NCBI GenBank assembly: GCA_003024985.2 | Contig: PXIH01S0045033.1 | Origin: Euperipatoides rowelli | Lineage: Eukaryota > Onychophora > Udeonychophora > Euonychophora > Peripatopsidae | Reading direction: 5' to 3' (one strand) | DNA length: 10,716 nt | Shown: positions 8,901-10,716 of the stretch, one piece after another | How positions within the stretch are numbered: position 1 is the stretch's first letter | Layout: every line of letters starts with the position of its first letter | Program-made: the position numbers and the translations under genes | Notes under the pieces: generated by a model | Databases searched by the model: none | Seen by the model: only the letters and a program-made list of their open reading frames with translations | What the model was told of the DNA's origin: nothing

Positions 8901-9314
8901 GCTACTGCTACCGAAGGGTCCTTAAAACTTATCTGTGCTGCTACAAATAATAATGTTGGTATAACTGTAAGGGATATAAACACCACACTCATGTATCGGC
9001 ATCTTGTTGGCCATCATAAGATGATATTTGCTTTACAGGTAGTACTAGTAATATTTTTATGAATATATTGACTTATTGTTACTTCTGAATTTAGACTGTA
9101 AATAGAGGAAAATGCAAATTAATTTTTCATTATCCCATTAAAAAAATATTTTTTTAAAAAAATTATTTTAGATATCCATTCATATTTACCATTCAGGCAT
9201 AATGATTTATAATTTACAAGATTTTTTTTTTTTTTTTTTGCATTTTTACAGGTTGTTGGAAATTTACTTTATAGTGGTTCAACTGACAAAACTGTGATGG
9301 TTTTTGATCTCACG
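2884..9314 (+). CDS. ZNF106: ZNF106-like WD40 propeller gene, partial (six exons)
   Basis: Six exons join in one frame: 2884-2933, 5010-5072, 8356-8487, 8591-8707, 8847-9038, 9252-9314. The 205-residue product is a chain of WD40 blades: repeated GH or H dipeptides (GH at 47-48 and 173-174), then S/T-x-D or x-N-D turns, then YDL/FDL-type strand ends. Motifs such as IEQL, RVTCLATATEG, ITVRD and LLYSGSTDK match my memory of the C-terminal WD40 region of vertebrate ZNF106, in the same order and spacing, so no internal exon is missing. Vertebrate ZNF106 is a large RNA-binding zinc-finger protein linked to motor neuron and muscle maintenance; its C-terminal propeller is presumably a protein-interaction surface. 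The gene is open at both ends: the long N-terminal region, the last blades and any terminal zinc finger are outside. The symbol is assigned from remembered similarity, not a search. Another WD40 protein is possible but less likely. Confidence 0.72.
4253..4287. repeat. 13-bp perfect stem with 9-nt loop
   Basis: AAAGCAATAGGTA (4253-4265) and TACCTATTGCTTT (4275-4287) are exact reverse complements around a 9-nt loop. Pairing stops at both flanks, so the stem is shorter than a microRNA precursor. It ends 5 nt before the target duplication of the adjacent MITE. Confidence 0.8.
4293..4300. repeat. Left target-site duplication of the MITE
   Basis: GTTTAAAC directly abuts the element's CAG terminus and pairs with ATTTAAAC at 4626-4633 (7 of 8 identical). 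Confidence 0.72.
4301..4625. mobile_element. Non-autonomous hAT-type MITE, 325 bp
   Basis: The left end CAGAATTTCCCAA and the reverse complement of the right end, CAGTGTTTCCTAA, match at 10 of 13 positions; both start with CAG, as hAT ends commonly do. GGAACCC follows at 4328-4334 on the left and, inverted, at 4594-4600 on the right, 25 to 27 nt inside each end. The element is flanked by GTTTAAAC (4293-4300) and ATTTAAAC (4626-4633), a 7 of 8 match to the 8-bp duplication expected of hAT insertion. A subterminal palindrome GGAACCC-CA-GGGTTCC occupies 4585-4600. No transposase remains; the internal open frame is spurious. The diverged ends suggest an old insertion mobilised in trans. Confidence 0.78.
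4626..4633. repeat. Right target-site duplication of the MITE
   Basis: ATTTAAAC directly follows the element's CACTG terminus and pairs with GTTTAAAC at 4293-4300. Confidence 0.72.
5010..5072 (+). CDS. ZNF106: Exon 2 of window: WD40 blade segment (21 codons)
   Basis: This is a 63-nt, 21-codon exon bounded by ACTTTTCAG (AG 5008-5009) and the strong donor GTAAGT at 5073. It encodes IFENRLYTASNDLTARCYDL plus a final L: the middle strands of a WD40 blade, with the YTAS-ND turn and the Y-D-L strand end. It is phase 0 on both sides, so inclusion or skipping does not shift the frame. It aligns without gaps to exon 6 (9252-9314), which has the same length, the same phase and the same blade segment (8 of 21 residues identical). 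It sits alone between a 2.1-kb and a 3.3-kb intron. Confidence 0.82.
5736..5777 (+). mobile_element. hAT-like transposon end fragment
   Basis: CAGGGTGTCTAACTTATATT followed by TCATGGGCCACATTC matches the remembered layout of a common animal hAT end (CAGGGGTGTC..., then GGGCCACAT). The inner limit is approximate. No matching inverted end and no second copy of the preceding 8 nt (ATTTAGAT) was found downstream, so this looks like a solo or truncated terminus. Family assignment is from memory. Confidence 0.5.
5916..5977 (+). repeat. Imperfect local direct duplication
   Basis: ATTATAAAAATGAACATTTT (5916-5935) recurs as ATTATAAAATTAACATTTT (5959-5977) at a spacing of about 43 nt, preceded in each case by a pyrimidine-rich or TCC stretch. 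Probably a decayed tandem duplication. Confidence 0.5.
6989..7179 (+). mobile_element. Candidate short Helitron (5' end tentative)
   Basis: The 3' boundary at 7179 is well supported (next entry). Helitrons start with TC after a host A; the TC at 6989-6990 preceded by A is one such place, beginning TCTATAACCC. Between the ends lie unique-looking bases with ACAGCGCCATCTACGC, a word I associate with non-autonomous elements. Many TC dinucleotides would satisfy the 5' rule, so the left limit is only a suggestion. Confidence 0.3.
7104..7179 (+). mobile_element. Helitron-type 3' terminus, hairpin unit duplicated
   Basis: A 34-nt unit occurs at 7104-7137 and, identically, at 7141-7174 (period 37). 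Each contains the hairpin GCCCGT-GTA-ACGGGC. After the second hairpin (7154-7168) come 7 nt, then CTAG (7176-7179) and a T. That is the signature of a Helitron 3' end: a short GC-rich hairpin about 11 nt before a terminal CTRR, inserted before T. The first copy lacks CTAG and runs into an A tract. No Rep/helicase sequence is present, so any element is non-autonomous. Confidence 0.65.
7305..7322 (+). repeat. Short GT microsatellite
   Basis: A TG/GT run of six units followed by ATGTGT, directly after a T tract. Confidence 0.8.
7499..7516 (+). repeat. 18-nt word repeated at 10210-10227
   Basis: CAAAGCTAATAACATAAT is identical at both sites. The 3' flanks diverge at once and the 5' flanks are only loosely similar, suggesting shared remnants of one dispersed repeat. 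Confidence 0.5.
7875..8060. repeat. Complex direct and inverted repeat, unknown element
   Basis: GGAGATTTTAGAGAATG (7887-7903) is followed 22 nt later by GGAGATTTCAGAAAATG (7909-7925), 15 of 17 identical. The region 8033-8054 (AAATCTCC, ACCATTCTCC, AAAA) is an imperfect reverse complement of 7892-7916. The two arms flank about 117 nt that include the TTAGGG-containing repeat and an A tract. An insertion relic is likely. The open frame across it (7854-8090) is probably spurious. Confidence 0.5.
7921..7958 (+). repeat. 38-bp intronic repeat, copy 1
   Basis: AAATGAGGGTTAGGGTTAAT and the following 18 bases match 8752-8789 at 34 of 38 positions without gaps. It includes a TTAGGGTTA word but no telomere array. 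Confidence 0.7.
8356..8487 (+). CDS. ZNF106: Exon 3 of window: complete WD40 blade (44 codons)
   Basis: This is a 132-nt exon between acceptor TATTATTAG (AG 8354-8355) and donor GTAAGA at 8488. It starts at the blade linker (TLELMKEYKGH), carries the GH dipeptide at residues 10-11, a core strand VKSVVCILVV, a QMENGNK loop, then VITGSLDQT and the last strand RFFNAK. It therefore holds a whole blade unit of linker, GH, S-x-D-x-T and strand end. In ZNF106 the corresponding blade also has a loop between the second and third strands. Phase 0 on both sides. It begins the compact exon cluster 8356-9314; the intron that follows is only 103 bp. Confidence 0.88.
8591..8707 (+). CDS. ZNF106: Exon 4 of window: WD40 blade (39 codons)
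   Basis: This is a 117-nt exon after a very clear acceptor, a long T tract then ATCCTTAG (AG 8589-8590). It ends at CAG before GTAAAA (8708). The product opens SGHLIEQLKF, continues ISCLHHNWGKLFVGLTDG, and ends with strand NIAILSLQ. IEQL, SCLH and the K/R-hydrophobic-hydrophobic-x-G-L-x-x-G pattern align with the third propeller blade of ZNF106 as I remember it. The usual GH is replaced by F-N-S at the blade turn, an accepted degeneracy in WD40 repeats. Phase 0 on both sides. Confidence 0.88.
8752..8789 (+). repeat. 38-bp intronic repeat, copy 2
   Basis: The partner of 7921-7958. It fills over a quarter of the 139-bp intron between exons 4 and 5. Confidence 0.7.
8847..9038 (+). CDS. ZNF106: Exon 5 of window: WD40 blade plus start of next (64 codons)
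   Basis: This is the longest exon here, 192 nt. The acceptor is TATATCAAG (AG 8845-8846) and the donor GTAGTA begins at 9039. It encodes SHRIIKTLEC, then RVTCLATATEG, LKLICAATNNNVGITVRDI, then NTTLMYRHLVGHHKMIFALQ. The VTCLATA-x-EG and ISVRD-type signatures are the strongest pointers to ZNF106. The exon covers one whole blade and the first third of the next, with GH at exon residues 53-54; no intron interrupts it at the blade boundary where neighbouring blades have one. A start codon inside it is not needed, because the frame is open from the acceptor. Phase 0 on both sides. Confidence 0.9.
9252..9314 (+). CDS. ZNF106: Exon 6 of window: WD40 blade segment (21 codons)
   Basis: This is a 63-nt exon after a T-rich tract and CATTTTTACAG (AG 9250-9251), ending before donor GTAAGC at 9315. 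It encodes VVGNLLYSGSTDKTVMVFDL plus a final T: the LYSGSTDKT core and FDL strand end of a canonical WD40 blade, corresponding to VVNDLVFSGSSDQ-type sequence in ZNF106. Phase 0 on both sides. The next exon, expected to open with a linker and another GH, is not visible in the remaining 1402 bases, so the gene runs on past the window. Confidence 0.87.
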
Positions 9315-9433
9315 GTAAGCTTCTGAATTTATTGATATTTTGTGTTACTCTATTACGTCTATTACGGTACTTTTTCTAGAATATGTACAGTATACTATAA
9401 ATTATGTATCTATATAGAGTCAATTATTGTGAG

Positions 9434-9503
9434 CAGGGCTAGAAGTTGGCTAAAAATTGAACTGGCCAATGCGGGTCACCTCATTGTGGACTACTGGCCC
9501 GTT
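9434..9503 (+). mobile_element. Transposon end fragment (CAGGGCT type)
   Basis: CAGGGCTAGAAGTTGGC, then ACTGGCCAATGCGGGTC and GGACTACTGGCCC, resembles the CAGGGCT(C/A)GAAxTT ends I associate with degenerate DNA transposons of marine animals, whose next block is also GGCCA-rich. No opposite end was found in the window. The inner limit is approximate. Confidence 0.42.
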
Positions 9504-9855
9504 CTATAATAGTGTTAAATTCAGAATTTTTTTTTTTGGAGGGGTTGGAAGATATTTTTATAAGATTCAGAGTGGGGAGTTCATAAAAGCTAGGTTAAGA
9601 GAAAGTTTCTGAGGTGTTTGTGTGTGGAACTATAGTGGAGGTGCCTGTAAAAATCCATTTATTCTTATTGATACAAACATTCTGAAACCATAAAAGTTAC
9701 TTAAGATAAAAAAAATCCTATTGGTTTCGGAAATATTTTAAGCATTTATTGGTTCATATTTTTCCATTTTAAGCAATCAATGATTAAGAGGAGTAAATTT
9801 AATTTATTTTTCAAGGCAAAATAATAAAAACATAAAATAGCTAAACAATTACTCA

Positions 9856-9867
9856 CCCCCCCCCCCC
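9856..9867. repeat. Poly(C) tract, 12 nt
   Basis: A C12 run in an otherwise AT-rich intron. Confidence 0.85.
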
Positions 9868-10120
9868 TACTAGGCATCTGTTTATTTTATTTTAAAATAC
9901 TAAAATGTTACTATTGCACTTGGGTATCCTTTTTGATTCATTAAACTCAATTTATTTTCTTTTTATTTTCCAATCATTAACTTAATTTTTAAAAAATATT
10001 TTGACAATTTGATCATGATAAAGTTGAATATTAATTTAATCTTTAACAATTAAAACAAAAAAATATGTTTTAATTTCAAAACTATTAATCTTTCACATAT
10101 CAAGAATAGGCACCAAACTT

Positions 10121-10203
10121 TCCAGGCAGTGCCCATATAAAGGGGGGGGGGGGGGGGGCACTTCAGTCCTGGGGCCCGAGCTAAGGGGGCCCTTGTGGAC
10201 GAC
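10121..10203. mobile_element. GC-rich insertion with G17 run
   Basis: After CAGGCAGTGCCC comes G17 (10142-10158), then GCACTTCAGTCCTGGGGCCC and GAGCTAAGGGGGCCC. This block of about 80 bp is strikingly GC-rich against its flanks and resembles remembered hAT-type sequence with paired GGGGCCC words. No termini or target duplication could be fixed, so the class is uncertain. Confidence 0.35.
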
Positions 10204-10716
10204 CAAACTCAAAGCTAATAACATAATCATTTATTTCAACATAGATATAATACACATTAATATAGAGTAAACAAATTGGACTCTATATTAAACAATAAAT
10301 AAAATAAAATAATTTAGTTTAANTAATATGTTCTCTGGCCCAACAAAGGATATGAAAAACATTTACATTATCTTCCAACTTAAAAATTGATTAGAAAACG
10401 GAAATAAAAATAAATAGTCTAAGTACAAAATAAAATTAAATGATAAAGTCAATTCAGAATCCAGATAAATTGAGAAGTTCTAGATAGTACCAGGTGTATT
10501 ATTGATATACAGTATAAATTGATGATTCCAAATAAATTATGGTGTTAACGGTGTTACCACACTGCTAATGATGAAGAATGAATGAGTAAGGGAAAATCCA
10601 AATGGAAAGGTCATTATTTAGAACAGATTAACTTATTAATGTTAATGAAATGAAACCAGTTAATAAACCATGATGTTATGTAGATAATGTACAGAAGCTG
10701 AAACTAAAATTTGAAG

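Larger units (their letters stand above)
9315..10716 (+). other. Start of next intron, no exon seen
   Basis: At least 1402 bases follow donor GTAAGC without a recognisable next WD40 exon. Contents: a hAT-like end at 9434, a C12 run at 9856-9867, a GC-rich insertion with a G17 run at 10121-10203, an 18-nt repeat copy at 10210-10227, and an N at 10323. The rest is AT-rich with no structure I can name. Confidence 0.65.

Noticed and set aside
8868-9062. Separate small gene starting inside exon 5
   Set aside because: This is the exon 5 frame running on past its donor at 9039 into intron; the real frame is open from the acceptor at 8846.
1-10716. CRISPR array, bacterial operon, phage or viral genes
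   Set aside because: No spaced repeat array, no bacterial coding density and no viral protein motifs were seen; the window is an animal intron-exon region.

Overview
The window is AT-rich animal DNA (roughly 70% A+T by eye) holding one recognisable gene on the + strand: six small coding exons separated by GT-AG introns. Nothing looks prokaryotic: coding pieces are 16 to 64 codons long, long A/T homopolymers abound, and most of the sequence is repeat-bearing intron. The host is most likely an invertebrate metazoan. A cnidarian such as Hydra or an AT-rich marine deuterostome would fit, but I cannot name the species from this window. Two ambiguous bases (N at 337 and 10323) are present.

The gene. 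Exons at 2884-2933, 5010-5072, 8356-8487, 8591-8707, 8847-9038 and 9252-9314 join in one open frame of 205 complete codons (plus a 2-nt split codon at the start) that reads as a run of about five WD40 beta-propeller blades. From memory of the family, the spliced product lines up end to end, without missing exons, with the C-terminal WD40 region of vertebrate ZNF106 (Zfp106). The N-terminal part of the protein lies upstream of the window. The last blades and any C-terminal zinc-finger part lie downstream.

Layout. 1-2883 is upstream intron or flanking DNA, with a C-rich tract whose minus strand fits the G-quadruplex pattern (1619-1647), palindromes and poly(A) tracts. 2934-5009 is an intron of about 2.1 kb carrying a 13-bp stem-loop (4253-4287) and, right beside it, a well-bounded 325-bp hAT-type MITE (4301-4625) with near-perfect 8-bp target duplications. 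5073-8355 is an intron of about 3.3 kb with a hAT-like end fragment (from 5736), a Helitron-type 3' terminus in tandem duplicate (7104-7179) and a complex direct/inverted repeat (7875-8060). 8356-9314 is a compact coding cluster with introns of 103, 139 and 213 bp. 9315-10716 is the next intron, at least 1.4 kb, with a second hAT-like end (9434) and a GC-rich insertion with a G17 run (10121-10203).

Most notable observations. All five internal introns are phase 0, and all fall at one of two homologous positions in the WD40 blade, so exons 2 and 6 are equal-length, alignable exons. The heptamer TACTGTA/TACAGTA occurs at least 18 times, several-fold more than base composition predicts. I found no evidence of a new multi-gene system. 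The interest lies in exon architecture and transposon termini.
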